Shown: positions 23,775-32,754, counted from the first letter of the stretch. The stretch: DNA of 34,329 nt from Hyphococcus sp. (GCA_021776315.1 JAJFGD010000235.1:1-34329), one strand, 5' to 3'. Notes: generated by a model from the sequence alone, not told the origin. Translations and numbers: made by a program.

Positions 23775-25433
23775 ATGTCTGGAACACAAATGCAATCGCA
23801 AGCTAGCACTGACTTGGGTGGTGACCGCATGTTTGTTTGGGGCATGCTCATCATTCTCGCATTCTGGTCACTCTTCACGGTCGCGCGTTCTGCGGATCCT
23901 TTGATGGGGGCTCATGCGGCGCTTTTCCTCGGTGCATCGGTCATCGGGATATTTGCGATGATTGCTCATCGAACCTCTGGTTATGTGGCTGAAAGCGACT
24001 CATACGAAATGGGCGTCGTCAAAGCCGGTGTATTTGCTTCCGTATTCTGGGGGATCGCCGGATTTTTAGTCGGTGTGATTATCGCCGGACAATTGGCCTT
24101 TCCAAATCTTCTCTATTTTCCAGAATTGCCTTGGACGAGTTTTGGGCGGTTGAGACCTCTACACACCTCTGCAGTGATTTTTGCGTTTGGTGGCAATGTG
24201 TTGATCGCGACCTCATTTTACGTGGTACAGCGAACAAGCCGTGCGCGCTTATGGGGCGGTCTGACGCCATGGTTCGTATTCTGGGGCTATAATCTCTTTA
24301 TAGTTATCGCTGCGACTGGATATTTGATGGGGATCACTCAGTCGAAAGAATATGCGGAACCAGAATGGTATGCAGATCTTTGGCTAACAATTGTATGGGT
24401 TGCATATCTTTTCGTCTTTTTAGGAACACTTTTGAAGCGAAAAGAACCGCATATCTATGTCGCAAACTGGTTCTATTTAGCCTTTATCGTCACGATTGCG
24501 ATGTTGCACATTGTAAACAATCTCGCTGTGCCGGTGTCGTTGACCAGTTCGAAAAGTTACAGTCTCTTTGCCGGTGTGCAAGATGCGTTGACGCAATGGT
24601 GGTATGGTCACAATGCTGTTGGGTTCTTCCTGACTGCGGGCTTTCTTGCGATCATGTACTATTTTATTCCCAAGAAGGCGGAACGTCCGGTATATTCATA
24701 CCGTCTTTCCATTGTGCATTTCTGGTCACTAATCTTCATCTATATCTGGGCCGGTCCGCACCACCTTCATTATACGGCGCTGCCTGAATGGGCGCAGACG
24801 TTAGGTATGACTTTCTCAATCATGCTTTGGATGCCGTCATGGGGCGGTATGATTAATGGCTTGATGACCCTTTCGGGCGCGTGGGATAAGCTGCGCACAG
24901 ACCCCGTCTTGCGGATGATGGTGGTCTCCGTTGCGTTCTACGGCATGTCGACCTTTGAAGGGCCGCTCATGTCAATTCGGGCTGTGAATTCGCTATCTCA
25001 CTATACGGACTGGACAATCGGTCACGTTCATTCAGGTGCACTCGGGTGGGTCGGTTATATTTCCTTTGGTGCGCTCTATTGCTTAGTGCCTTGGCTTTGG
25101 AAACGAAAAGAACTTTATTCCCGACAACTTGTTGAGTGGCATTTCTGGATCTCTACGCTCGGCATTTTGCTCTATATTACATCCATGTGGGTGTCGGGAA
25201 TTATGCAAGGCATGATGTGGCGTGCTTATAACGAATTCGGTTTCCTCGAATACTCATTTGTTGAAACTGTCGAAGCCATGAACCCTTATTATATAATTCG
25301 GATGCTTGGCGGCGTTTTGTTTCTGATCGGTGCCTTTATCATGGCCTATAATCTATGGCGGACAGCACGGGGCGATGTCCGAGAAAAAGAATATGTACGC
25401 GACGCTAATATCGCTGCAATTCCGGCGGAGTAA
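23775..25433 (+). CDS. ccoN: cbb3-type cytochrome c oxidase catalytic subunit CcoN (locus 2)
   Basis: A 552-residue high-affinity oxidase subunit I, paralogous to CcoN1. Haem and copper ligands are in [37 protein letters not shown] and [12 protein letters not shown], with the candidate cross-linked Tyr in [10 protein letters not shown]. The N-terminus differs from CcoN1 and has an added hydrophobic pair ([21 protein letters not shown]). An FNR-type box lies upstream, so this is the copy most likely induced at low oxygen. ATG 23775 is preceded by AGGA. It leads ccoNOQPGHS. Confidence 0.95.
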   Translation: MSGTQMQSQASTDLGGDRMFVWGMLIILAFWSLFTVARSADPLMGAHAALFLGASVIGIFAMIAHRTSGYVAESDSYEMGVVKAGVFASVFWGIAGFLVGVIIAGQLAFPNLLYFPELPWTSFGRLRPLHTSAVIFAFGGNVLIATSFYVVQRTSRARLWGGLTPWFVFWGYNLFIVIAATGYLMGITQSKEYAEPEWYADLWLTIVWVAYLFVFLGTLLKRKEPHIYVANWFYLAFIVTIAMLHIVNNLAVPVSLTSSKSYSLFAGVQDALTQWWYGHNAVGFFLTAGFLAIMYYFIPKKAERPVYSYRLSIVHFWSLIFIYIWAGPHHLHYTALPEWAQTLGMTFSIMLWMPSWGGMINGLMTLSGAWDKLRTDPVLRMMVVSVAFYGMSTFEGPLMSIRAVNSLSHYTDWTIGHVHSGALGWVGYISFGALYCLVPWLWKRKELYSRQLVEWHFWISTLGILLYITSMWVSGIMQGMMWRAYNEFGFLEYSFVETVEAMNPYYIIRMLGGVLFLIGAFIMAYNLWRTARGDVREKEYVRDANIAAIPAE

Positions 25434-25442
25434 GGAAACACT

Positions 25443-26171
25443 ATGCTCGACCGTCATGAAATTCTTGAAAAGCGTGGGCTTCTTCTCAGCGTCGCAATTT
25501 TGGTTGTTGTTGCTATTGGTGGCATCGTGGAAATCGCACCGCTTTTTTATCTCGAGTCAACAATCGAGAAAGTAAAGGGCGTACGGCCATATTCACCGCT
25601 AGAGCTTGCAGGCAGAAATATCTACCTTCGCGAAGGCTGCTATACTTGCCATTCCCAAATGGTACGACCGCTTCGCGACGAGGTTGAACGCTACGGACAT
25701 TATTCCCTCGCTGCTGAGAGTATGTATGACCACCCTTTCCAATGGGGATCGAAGCGTACTGGCCCAGATCTCGCGCGCGTAGGCGGGAAATATTCAGATG
25801 CCTGGCATCAACAGCACCTTGTTGATCCAAGAAGTGTCGTACCCGAATCTGTCATGCCGCCATATGCTATGTTGAATGAGCGTGCGCTTGACTATTCGCA
25901 AGTCGAGGCCTGGCTAAAAGCCAACCGGGTCGTCGGCGTGCCTTATACAGATGAGATGATAGAGAACGCGAAAAATGACTTGGAAGCCCAGGTCGACCCA
26001 TTCTCAGAAATCTATGACGATTTTATTGCGCGATACCCGAAAGCCCAGATCCGGGAATTTGATGGCGATCCGCGAAAAATCACAGAGATGGATGCAATGA
26101 TTGCCTATCTCCAGGTGCTGGGCACCATGGTCGATTTCTCGACTTATGAAGCTGAAGAAAATTACCGGTGA
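25443..26171 (+). CDS. ccoO: cbb3-type cytochrome c oxidase monohaem subunit CcoO (locus 2)
   Basis: A 242-residue membrane-anchored cytochrome c, paralogue of CcoO1. The N-terminal helix ([24 protein letters not shown]) is followed by the haem motif GCYTCHSQM at Cys66-His70, exactly as in locus 1. The [38 protein letters not shown] block is nearly identical to CcoO1, and MPPYAML provides the distal Met. AAGGA precedes ATG 25443. It begins 9 bases after ccoN2 and is followed 6 bases later by ccoQ2. Confidence 0.95.
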   Translation: MLDRHEILEKRGLLLSVAILVVVAIGGIVEIAPLFYLESTIEKVKGVRPYSPLELAGRNIYLREGCYTCHSQMVRPLRDEVERYGHYSLAAESMYDHPFQWGSKRTGPDLARVGGKYSDAWHQQHLVDPRSVVPESVMPPYAMLNERALDYSQVEAWLKANRVVGVPYTDEMIENAKNDLEAQVDPFSEIYDDFIARYPKAQIREFDGDPRKITEMDAMIAYLQVLGTMVDFSTYEAEENYR

Positions 26172-26177
26172 TCCGAG

Positions 26178-26342
26178 ATGTATGAAACGCTTTCAAGTTT
26201 TGCTCAGACATGGGGTTTATTGCTGTTCATTCTCGCCTTCGGGTTAGTGCTTATTTATGCGCTTAGTCCCCGAAATCAGGGCAAGTTCGATAAAGCAAAG
26301 CAAATACCACTAAACGACGAGGATGATGCGCATGTCGGATAA
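26178..26342 (+). CDS. ccoQ: cbb3-type oxidase small subunit CcoQ (locus 2)
   Basis: Not in the ORF track: 54 residues, MYETLSSFAQTWGLLLFILA then FGLVLIYALSPRNQGKFDKA. One membrane helix is followed by the SPxNxxxFDxA motif of CcoQ. It starts 6 bases after ccoO2 and its 3' end overlaps the start of ccoP2 in another frame. It differs from CcoQ1 in the tail but keeps the same pattern. Confidence 0.92.
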   Translation: MYETLSSFAQTWGLLLFILAFGLVLIYALSPRNQGKFDKAKQIPLNDEDDAHVG

Positions 26343-27201
26343 GGAAATTGATCAGCCGACCGGCGTAGAAACTACCGGCCATGAGTGGGACGGAATCAAA
26401 GAACTCAACAACCCATTGCCGCGATGGTGGTTGATCATTCTCTGGATCTCTATCGTGTGGTCGGTTGTGTATTGGATTTTAATGCCTTCATGGCCCGGAA
26501 TTTCAGGTCACTTCGCGGGTATACGGGGACATTCAGACCGAGAAAATGTTGCTATTGCTATCTCTGCATTGGAGACAGAGCGCAGTGCGCAGATGCAACA
26601 GTTGAAGAGCGTCTCGTCCATTAATGATATCGAAAGTGATCCCCAGCTTTTGCAATTTGTGTTGGAGGCCGGAGAATCAATGTTTGGCGACAATTGCGCG
26701 ACATGTCACGGTGCAGGCGGGCAGGGCTTTAAAGGATATCCAGCACTTGTTGACGACGCTTGGTTGTGGGGCGGTACGCTTGATAACATTAGCAAGACCT
26801 TGCACCACGGTATTCGATCGACACATCCTGAATCCCGACTGAGTGTAATGCAGGCTTATGGTGAACTCGGCGTGTTTAATGGGGACCAGATCAATGATAT
26901 GGTCGAGTATGTGGTCAATTTGTCAGGGCGCGATGCAAACGCGGATGCGGTGGCCCGTGCGACACCACTATACCAACAACAATGCGTCAGTTGTCACGGT
27001 GTCGACGGGACCGGAGATCAGACTCAAGGTGCACCTAATTTGACTGATGCAATCTGGTTATATGGCGGTGAGCGTAGCGAGATTTATGAGACGATTAAAA
27101 ATGGTCGCGAAGGCGTCATGCCGCATTGGACTGATCGCTTGACTGATGAACAAATAACCGCGCTTGCTGTTTATGTTCATTCACTTGGTGGTGGCGAGTA
27201 A
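26332..27201 (+). CDS. ccoP: cbb3-type cytochrome c oxidase dihaem subunit CcoP (locus 2)
   Basis: A 289-residue membrane-anchored dihaem cytochrome c. The start ATG 26332 (MSDKEIDQPTG) aligns with CcoP1 (MTKREIDPYTG) and has GAGGA upstream; 26323 and 26326 are alternatives. The N-terminal GHEWDGIKELNNPLP motif and one helix ending in MPSWPGIS precede haem motifs CATCH (122-126) and CVSCH (218-222). Unlike CcoP1, the linker after the helix is Ser/Glu/Gln-rich. It overlaps ccoQ2 and is followed after 16 bases by ccoG. Confidence 0.95.
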   Translation: MSDKEIDQPTGVETTGHEWDGIKELNNPLPRWWLIILWISIVWSVVYWILMPSWPGISGHFAGIRGHSDRENVAIAISALETERSAQMQQLKSVSSINDIESDPQLLQFVLEAGESMFGDNCATCHGAGGQGFKGYPALVDDAWLWGGTLDNISKTLHHGIRSTHPESRLSVMQAYGELGVFNGDQINDMVEYVVNLSGRDANADAVARATPLYQQQCVSCHGVDGTGDQTQGAPNLTDAIWLYGGERSEIYETIKNGREGVMPHWTDRLTDEQITALAVYVHSLGGGE

Positions 27202-27217
27202 GGGGTAATGTTCGTTT

Positions 27218-28723
27218 GTGACCGAACTCAAAATCAACCGGGTGCAAGGCGCTAACGGCAATCAGGCAGCCGAAGGCGTTGCTGTTCTTGACGCGGCGGC
27301 GGTCAATAGCGCAGCGGCGCGCGAGCTCTATAAAAAACGCGAACCAATTTACCCAAAACTCGTTCATGGGAAATTTCGTGCCCTGAAATGGTTTCTGCTT
27401 TTCGCAACATTGGGCGTTTACTATCTATTGCCGTGGGTCCGGTGGCCGCGCGGTATCGGCGAACCTGACCAAGCCGTACTAATCGATTTTGCTGGCGGGC
27501 GGTTTTATTTTTTCTTTATCGAGATTTGGCCCAGTGAACTCTACTACGTTACTGGCCTGCTCATCCTCGGGGCGGTCGGCTTATTTCTCGCGACCGCGTT
27601 ATTCGGCCGTGTTTGGTGTGGTTATGCATGTCCACAAACGGTGTGGACCGATCTTTATATTGCCGTGGAGCGATTGATCGAAGGGGATCGCAATAAGCGT
27701 ATGCGGCTTGCGCAAGCGCCTTGGACTTTTGAGAAAATCCGCAAAAAATCAATGAAACATACCATCTGGCTTCTAATTGCTGCGGCGACTGGCGGCGCTT
27801 GGGTGTTTTATTTTCATGATGCGCCGACAATCTTCCCTAAACTTTTTACCGGTGAGGCACCAGGTTCAGCTTATCTGTTTATGGGTCTGCTAACATTTAT
27901 GACCTACGCCCTCGCCGGGACCATGCGAGAGCAGGTTTGCACCTATATGTGCCCATGGCCACGTATTCAGGCTGCGCTGACTGATGACGAAACACTTCAG
28001 GTCACATACAAAAAAGATCGCGGTGAAAAGCGCGGTCCCCACAAAAAGGGGGAAACGTGGAGCGGCCGCGGCGATTGTATTGATTGCAAAGCCTGCGTAG
28101 CTGCCTGTCCTATGGGGATTGATATTCGTGATGGTGCCCAACTTGAATGTATCAATTGTGCACTTTGTATTGATGCCTGCGACGACATAATGGGGCGTAT
28201 TGATCGACCAAAAGGTCTGATCGCTTATGATACTGACGAAAACATGTTCCGCCGTTCTCAAAGCAAGCCGCCAAAAATACGGTTGTTGCGATCAAGAACA
28301 ATTTTTTATGGCACCGTGTTTGTGATTGTTTCGGCCATCATGTTCATGGCTTTAACCTCACGGGCCACACTGGACGTGAATGTGTTGCGTGATCGAACAC
28401 CCCCATTTGTTCAATTGTCGGATGGGTCAGTTCGTAACGCTTACACGGTCAAAATTGTGAACAAAGCAAATGTGGAACGAGAGTTTTTTGTAAAACTCAC
28501 TGGCATTGATACAATTACGATGGGGGCAATTGGCGAAGAAGTGACAGATAACCAAATGCGGGTTAGCGTTCTCGGCGATGATGTGCGATCCATTCGCGTT
28601 TTTGCCACCTTACCGCCAGGCATAGATCGGCCTGCCTCCATGCCGCTGTCGTTTATTATTCGCGAGAGCGTAAGCGATGAAGAGAAAACAAATCCAACCG
28701 TATTCCTGACGGAGAGACGCTAA
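27218..28723 (+). CDS. ccoG: cbb3 oxidase maturation ferredoxin CcoG (RdxA/FixG)
   Basis: A 501-residue membrane protein with about five helices and a cytoplasmic dicluster ferredoxin domain. CGYACPQTVW and CTYMCPWPRIQ are the membrane-proximal cysteine motifs. CIDCKACVAACPMG and CINCALCIDACD bind two [4Fe-4S] clusters. The C-terminus is an Ig-like FixG domain (DVNVLRDRTPPFVQLSDGSVRNAYTVKIVNK). CcoG is known to reduce copper for cbb3 CuB assembly. A GTG start at 27218 is used. It is the only ccoG in the window, so it may serve both cbb3 enzymes. The stop and the next start share a base (TAATG). Confidence 0.93.
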   Translation: MTELKINRVQGANGNQAAEGVAVLDAAAVNSAAARELYKKREPIYPKLVHGKFRALKWFLLFATLGVYYLLPWVRWPRGIGEPDQAVLIDFAGGRFYFFFIEIWPSELYYVTGLLILGAVGLFLATALFGRVWCGYACPQTVWTDLYIAVERLIEGDRNKRMRLAQAPWTFEKIRKKSMKHTIWLLIAAATGGAWVFYFHDAPTIFPKLFTGEAPGSAYLFMGLLTFMTYALAGTMREQVCTYMCPWPRIQAALTDDETLQVTYKKDRGEKRGPHKKGETWSGRGDCIDCKACVAACPMGIDIRDGAQLECINCALCIDACDDIMGRIDRPKGLIAYDTDENMFRRSQSKPPKIRLLRSRTIFYGTVFVIVSAIMFMALTSRATLDVNVLRDRTPPFVQLSDGSVRNAYTVKIVNKANVEREFFVKLTGIDTITMGAIGEEVTDNQMRVSVLGDDVRSIRVFATLPPGIDRPASMPLSFIIRESVSDEEKTNPTVFLTERR

Positions 28724-29208
28724 TGGGAACGGAATTTCGTTTAACAGGTAAGCATGTATTGGCGATGCTGATCGGGTTTTTTCTCGTCATTTTGATCGCC
28801 AACATCTTTTTGATAAATTTTGCCGTGAAGTCCTTCCCGGGGGAGAAGGAAGAAAAATCCTACCTTCAGGGGTTGAATTATAATCAGCGACTGGCTGCCC
28901 GAACAGAGCAGGCCGCTTTAGGCTGGACGACAACAATCGACGAAGCATTATTAGTCGATGACAATATCGAGTTTAAAATTGTCATCAAGGATGCTAACGC
29001 ATTGCCGATTCCAAATCTCGACATTGTCGGTGTGTTTTCCCGTCCGGCCAACGATGCGGATGATCATTCATTCGTTTTTTCAGGTATTGGCAATGGAACT
29101 TATATTGCAACGGTACCGGGATCTCCAGGGCTTTGGGAGTTAGAGGGAACAGCCGTCGATGATCGCGGCAATAGTTTCGTCTTTACGAGCCGAATGGTTT
29201 TGCAATGA
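28723..29208 (+). CDS. ccoH: cbb3 oxidase assembly protein CcoH (FixH)
   Basis: A 161-residue protein with one N-terminal membrane helix (HVLAMLIGFFLVILIANIFLINFAV) and a periplasmic beta domain ending in GTYIATVPGSPGLWELEGTAVD, as in FixH. The SYLQGLNYNQRL segment after the helix is a family signature. FixH assists maturation of the cbb3 complex. It begins at the last base of ccoG and its stop overlaps the next gene by ATGA. In most ccoGHIS operons a copper ATPase (ccoI) would follow; here ccoS comes directly. Confidence 0.92.
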   Translation: MGTEFRLTGKHVLAMLIGFFLVILIANIFLINFAVKSFPGEKEEKSYLQGLNYNQRLAARTEQAALGWTTTIDEALLVDDNIEFKIVIKDANALPIPNLDIVGVFSRPANDADDHSFVFSGIGNGTYIATVPGSPGLWELEGTAVDDRGNSFVFTSRMVLQ

Positions 29209-29372
29209 CGGGACTGTTATACCTTATTCCCATTGCACTGCTCCTGGGTGCGCTCGGGCTTGCTGGTTTCATCTGGGCGATCCGGTCGGGGCAGTTTGAT
29301 GACCCTGACGGAGCAGCGGCACGCATCCTGTTAGATGACGATCTCCAAGATGATGATGAAAGCTCAGTTTAG
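29205..29372 (+). CDS. ccoS: cbb3 oxidase maturation protein CcoS (locus 2)
   Basis: Missing from the ORF track: 55 residues, MTGLLYLIPIALLLGALGLA then GFIWAIRSGQFDDPDGAAAR and ILLDDD. One helix plus the GQFDDPDGAAxRIL motif identifies CcoS with confidence, and the motif is closer to the textbook form than CcoS1 (KQYEDLRGAAERIL). It overlaps ccoH by 4 bases and its last 4 bases overlap the stop of the convergent DUF2189 gene. Confidence 0.93.
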   Translation: MTGLLYLIPIALLLGALGLAGFIWAIRSGQFDDPDGAAARILLDDDLQDDDESSV

Positions 29373-30136
29373 ACGGAACCGCGAATATCGCGATAGGCAT
29401 GCCAACTCGCATGACCGAGCAGTGGAAATGCGATAGCAAGACCGACGAAAAATGTTGCCACGCCTGCCGCCGTGATAACTGCAATGAGCCATGCCCATAA
29501 AAGCATTGCACCGAAATTTTGATTGACGGCTTTTAAACCAACACCAATAGCACTGAAAAAATCTGTTCGTTCATTCATCAGCATCGGCACGGAAACAACC
29601 GTAAGCAAATAAATTGCAAAGGCGATAAAGCCACCGACAAGTGTGCCAACGAACGTCATGCCCAGGCCGGGACCAGTCGAGATCGCGAAACTCATAAACT
29701 GATCAATTGGGATGTAATTGCCATTTGAAAATAATGCATAGAGCAACATGGCAAGGCGCATCCATACAAGCGCTGCGAACATCAGAAAAAACCCGATATA
29801 GGCAAGCTGCATAGGTGAACGGGGCCCCGCAAATTTGACTGGAAAGAGCCTCGGTGGTTCCCCAGCCTCAATGCGCCGGCTCATCTCATAAAGGCCAACA
29901 GCCAGCAGCGGCCCGAAAATAGCGAAACACCCAAATACGACGGGAATTAGTGAAGCATAGCCTGTCTTCCATAGCAGATAGATCAGGCCAGCTCCGCCAC
30001 CAATAACGAGGATACCATAACCCAGGCTGAGATGCGGGGCTTTGAGCAAGTCACGAAAACCAGCCCCAAGCCAACGCCAGGGCGCATCCATAGTCAAAGA
30101 GGAACTTGAAGTGTCCGAAGTCGTCATATCTGCCAT
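29369..30136 (-). CDS. DUF2189 family integral membrane protein (cbb3 locus 2)
   Basis: A 255-residue multi-span protein, paralogue of the one at 11217-11999. It opens with APWRWLGAGFRDLLKAPHLSLGYGILVIGGG and ends with GVATFFVGLAIAFPLLGHASWHAYRDI. Its family is named only by number; function unknown. ATG 30136 or 30127 (MADMTT, MTTSDT) is a more sensible start than 30196, which adds a basic unconserved tail. It overlaps ccoS2 by 4 bases tail to tail and is transcribed from the region shared with the HxlR gene. Confidence 0.82.
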   Translation of the reverse strand: MADMTTSDTSSSSLTMDAPWRWLGAGFRDLLKAPHLSLGYGILVIGGGAGLIYLLWKTGYASLIPVVFGCFAIFGPLLAVGLYEMSRRIEAGEPPRLFPVKFAGPRSPMQLAYIGFFLMFAALVWMRLAMLLYALFSNGNYIPIDQFMSFAISTGPGLGMTFVGTLVGGFIAFAIYLLTVVSVPMLMNERTDFFSAIGVGLKAVNQNFGAMLLWAWLIAVITAAGVATFFVGLAIAFPLLGHASWHAYRDIRGSV

Positions 30137-30249
30137 ATAAACACCAAACACCAATTTGTCATTACGGTTTTTGACCTGCATCAAAAGTCTCGGCACCAGC
30201 CTTATTGTGCAAGGTGATTACGGCTTTGAGCCGGTGGTTTTGCTTTATG

Positions 30250-30294
30250 GTTGCATTATTAGACCAGTTTTAGTAATTGGTTTCATAATGCAAC
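30250..30294. promoter_or_regulatory. Large interrupted palindrome upstream of the HxlR gene
   Basis: GTTGCATTAT (30250-30259) and ATAATGCAAC (30285-30294) are perfect 10-bp arms. Between them ACCA and TGGT pair again, each separated from its outer arm by three bases, so the whole 45-base element is symmetric. It ends 15 bases before the ATG of the HxlR gene and is the probable operator for autoregulation. Confidence 0.65.
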
Positions 30295-30309
30295 TAAAAA
30301 TGGGTGCAC

Positions 30310-30783
30310 ATGAAGGCCAAATCCTATGCAGAGATGCAGTGTTCGATTGCCAGAACCCTTGAGCATGTGGGGTCTTGGTGGTCATTGCTTATCATCCGCG
30401 ATGCAATGATGGGGGCGCGTCGCTTTAAAGATTTTGAAAAATCTCTGGGCATTGCCAAGAACACGCTGACGAACCGGCTTACCAAATTGGTTGATATCGG
30501 CATATTTGAAAAGGTGGCGGTTTCAGAAAATTCAGCCTTTGAAGAATATGTACTGACCAAGCAGGGACGGGACCTTGCGCCCGTGATGATCGCTCTCGCA
30601 CAATGGGGTGATAAATGGGTTCCTCATGAACAAGGGCCGTCTACTGAAATCATTGATGCCGATGCAGGTCGAAAATTGTCTCGGATTTGGCCAAGGCGTC
30701 AGGACGGTGAAATAATCCCGTTACGGAAAATTCGTATGAAGCGGGCAAAGGGTGCCCCTAAAAAAGTTTGGGAAGAGGCGTGA
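30310..30783 (+). CDS. HxlR-family winged-helix transcription regulator
   Basis: A 157-residue MarR-like DNA-binding protein. The HxlR signature is CSIARTLEHVGSWWSLLIIRDAMMGARRFKDFEKSLGIAKNTLTNRLTKLVDIGI, including the single Cys near the N-terminus (Cys11) that in redox-sensing HxlR proteins reacts with quinones or aldehydes. The C-terminal part (KQGRDLAPVMIALAQWGDKW) is the typical dimerisation helix, followed by a basic tail. GTG 30304 is an alternative start. Upstream palindrome suggests autoregulation; it probably controls the next gene (DUF4345). Ligand unknown. Confidence 0.88.
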   Translation: MKAKSYAEMQCSIARTLEHVGSWWSLLIIRDAMMGARRFKDFEKSLGIAKNTLTNRLTKLVDIGIFEKVAVSENSAFEEYVLTKQGRDLAPVMIALAQWGDKWVPHEQGPSTEIIDADAGRKLSRIWPRRQDGEIIPLRKIRMKRAKGAPKKVWEEA

Positions 30784-30842
30784 TCGGCTGCTGGAATTAA
30801 ACAGTTGGGCCTTAACCCAAATTGAGAGAAAGGATTAGATTC

Positions 30843-31226
30843 ATGATAACTCCGATATATTTGATTTTTAACGCTATCGGAATTGGTGCAATTGGTATCT
30901 TATATCTTTACGACCCTAATATTCTGCTTGCTCGCTATGATTTGGCGACGAGCAGTATTGGAATGGATAACATGCTCCGTTCTGCCTATGGCGGGGTCTA
31001 TTTAGTGTCGGCAATCGTTTTTCTGCTCGGCGTGTTGCAAAGAAAGAGACAGCGCGATTCGGTTGGTTTTACAGCATTGTTCATGACCGGGGCCGCGATT
31101 GGTAGAATTGCGAGTATGAATGCTGTTGGTGCACCGCCGGCAACAATCATGATGCTGCTCTATTTTGAAATCGCCATGGCATTAATTGGGTATTTCATGT
31201 TTTTCCGATTTGCAAAGGCTGAATAA
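30843..31226 (+). CDS. DUF4345 family membrane protein
   Basis: A 127-residue protein with four membrane helices (IYLIFNAIGIGAIGILYL; AYGGVYLVSAIVFLLGV; SVGFTALFMTGAAIGRI; ATIMMLLYFEIAMALIGYFMFFRF), matching the DUF4345 pattern with R-AYGG-Y and the GAAIGR motif. Function is unknown. ATG 30843 with AAAGGA upstream is preferred to 30822. It lies 59 bases after the HxlR gene in the same direction and is likely its target. Confidence 0.8.
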   Translation: MITPIYLIFNAIGIGAIGILYLYDPNILLARYDLATSSIGMDNMLRSAYGGVYLVSAIVFLLGVLQRKRQRDSVGFTALFMTGAAIGRIASMNAVGAPPATIMMLLYFEIAMALIGYFMFFRFAKAE

Positions 31227-31306
31227 GAATTTACACGATTTTGCTTACCAGAGCGGTGCTGCCTGATCCAATCGATACTAGCGTGTTTGAAAAGCAAAAG
31301 CACACC

Positions 31307-31393
31307 TGGTGCCCAGGAGAAGACTCGAACTTCCACGGCCTTGCGGCCACTGCGACCTGAACGCAGCGCGTCTACCAATTCCGCCACCTGGGC
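31307..31393 (-). tRNA. tRNA-Leu (anticodon CAG)
   Basis: An 87-nt tRNA with encoded CCA. Acceptor arms GCCCAGG and CCTGGGC pair perfectly, discriminator A precedes CCA. The D arm contains GGCGGAATTGGTAGACGC, the anticodon loop reads GTTCAGGTC, a long variable arm (GTGGCCGCAAGGCCGT) marks the Leu class II type, and the T arm is GTTCGAGTC. The ORFs on both strands here are shadows. Confidence 0.96.
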
Positions 31394-31779
31394 AGGAGGG
31401 GGAGGCGCGATGCTTAACGGGGCAACGCCAGAGATGTCAATTGTTGTCGGATATTCAGCGGGTCAGCCGGGCGAAGGGCGCCGCGCAGAAATCGCGCGCA
31501 ATAGGCTGCGGCTTTGCAAAAGCAGCCCTTGGCCATTACTACGCCCCCCATCGGGCCATTAGGCGGAGCATTGCACAACCCTTCCGCTTAGACCCGTGAC
31601 GCTTTTTGGCGCGCCCGTCCCGCCAGAGTTGGTGGCTGAATGGGCAAAATCATGGAAATAGAAAGCAAGCTTGGTGCCAACGCGGCAATTACGCGATTGT
31701 CCCAGCGGTAAAATTCGGATAGGCCAAGCCCATTAATATTTTTGCGCGCTGGGCGGTTGGCGTACGAAAGGATCATGGT
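31394..31779. other. Non-coding stretch between tRNA-Leu and the NDUFA9-like gene
   Basis: About 385 bases without a convincing gene. ORFs on both strands have no protein pattern. It should contain the tRNA promoter (minus strand) and the promoter of the NDUFA9-like gene (plus strand). A GC-rich tract follows the tRNA 5' end, and an AT-rich segment (CCCATTAATATTTTTGCG) precedes the gene; no clear terminator was found. Confidence 0.5.
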
Positions 31780-32754
31780 GTGACGGGCAAATTAGCAGTT
31801 GTTTTTGGCGGGTCAGGTTTTGTCGGACGCAATGTGGTCCGCGAACTCGCAAAACGGGATTGGCGCGTTCGGGTAGCGGTGCGCCGTCCCCATTTGGCGC
31901 AGTTTCTGCGGCCCATGGGTGCGGTTGGCCAGATCCAGTTGAAACAAACCAATGTCCGCTACCAGCCATCAGTGGCAGAGACGGTTGAAGGAGCTGACGC
32001 GGTCATTAACCTGGTCGGTTTGCTGCACCAGACCGGTGCCCAACGCTTTGATACGGTGCAGGCGGGTGGCGCGGCCACGATCGCCAATGCGGCAGCCGAT
32101 GCCGGCATCGACAATATCGTTCATGTTTCGGCCATTGGCGCAGATGCGGATAGCGATAGTCTTTATGCTAGCACCAAAGGGGAAGCTGAGCAGGCGGTGC
32201 GCAAAGCAGTGCCCAGCGCAAAAATCCTTCGGCCATCGATCGTCTTTGGCCAGGAAGATGGCTTCTTCAATAAATTTGCGTCAATGGCGACAACTACCCC
32301 GATCACGCCATTGCCGCTTATCGGTGGCGGAAAAACGAAATTCCAACCGATTTATGTGGATGACGTTGCCGATGCGGTTTGTGAAGCGCTGGTTCGCGCC
32401 GATGCGCCAGGGCGCACATTTGAACTAGGTGGGCCGCGGGTCTACAGCTTCAAGGAATTGATGGCGTTGATGCTGCGTGAGATTGGTGAAAGCCGCGTGC
32501 TCTTGCCGGTGCCATTTCCAATCGCGTCAATGATCGGCTTCGGTGGTGAAATGGCTGGTATTGCGCCGTTTATCGATCCGCCCCTGACCCGTGATCAGGT
32601 GAAGCTTTTAAAGCATGACAATGTTGTTGATACCAGCGGCGCGGTTGGGACTGTCGCTGATTTCGATATTGACCCGTCGACCGTGGAATCCATATTGCCA
32701 AGTTATATGGTCCGTTACCGTCGCTATGGTCAGTTTACTGAGGTTTCGGCCTAA
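31780..32754 (+). CDS. NDUFA9-like NAD(P)-binding SDR protein
   Basis: A 324-residue atypical short-chain dehydrogenase of the SDR_a5 / complex I NDUFA9 type, common in alphaproteobacteria. The nucleotide site is VVFGGSGFVGRNVV (residues about 7-20), and the Tyr-Lys pair sits in SLYASTKGEAE. It continues with KILRPSIVFGQEDGFFNKFA and FQPIYVDDVADAV. In mitochondria the homologue is an accessory subunit of complex I that may also act on quinone biosynthesis; in bacteria its role is uncertain. GTG 31780 is the start. Its stop overlaps the convergent galE stop by 4 bases. Confidence 0.88.
   Translation: MTGKLAVVFGGSGFVGRNVVRELAKRDWRVRVAVRRPHLAQFLRPMGAVGQIQLKQTNVRYQPSVAETVEGADAVINLVGLLHQTGAQRFDTVQAGGAATIANAAADAGIDNIVHVSAIGADADSDSLYASTKGEAEQAVRKAVPSAKILRPSIVFGQEDGFFNKFASMATTTPITPLPLIGGGKTKFQPIYVDDVADAVCEALVRADAPGRTFELGGPRVYSFKELMALMLREIGESRVLLPVPFPIASMIGFGGEMAGIAPFIDPPLTRDQVKLLKHDNVVDTSGAVGTVADFDIDPSTVESILPSYMVRYRRYGQFTEVSA

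Noticed and set aside
31160-31387. 75-aa minus-strand ORF starting MAELVDALRSGRSGRKAVEVRVFSW
   Set aside because: This is the translation of tRNA-Leu read on its own strand, a well-known false gene.
31287-31599. Plus-strand ORFs across the tRNA-Leu gene and the following GC-rich spacer
   Set aside because: They are antisense to the tRNA and continue into a GC-rich spacer; no protein pattern or ribosome binding site.
31588-31776. 62-aa minus-strand ORF divergent from the NDUFA9-like gene
   Set aside because: Short, mixed composition, overlaps the expected promoter; no family recognised and no good ribosome binding site.
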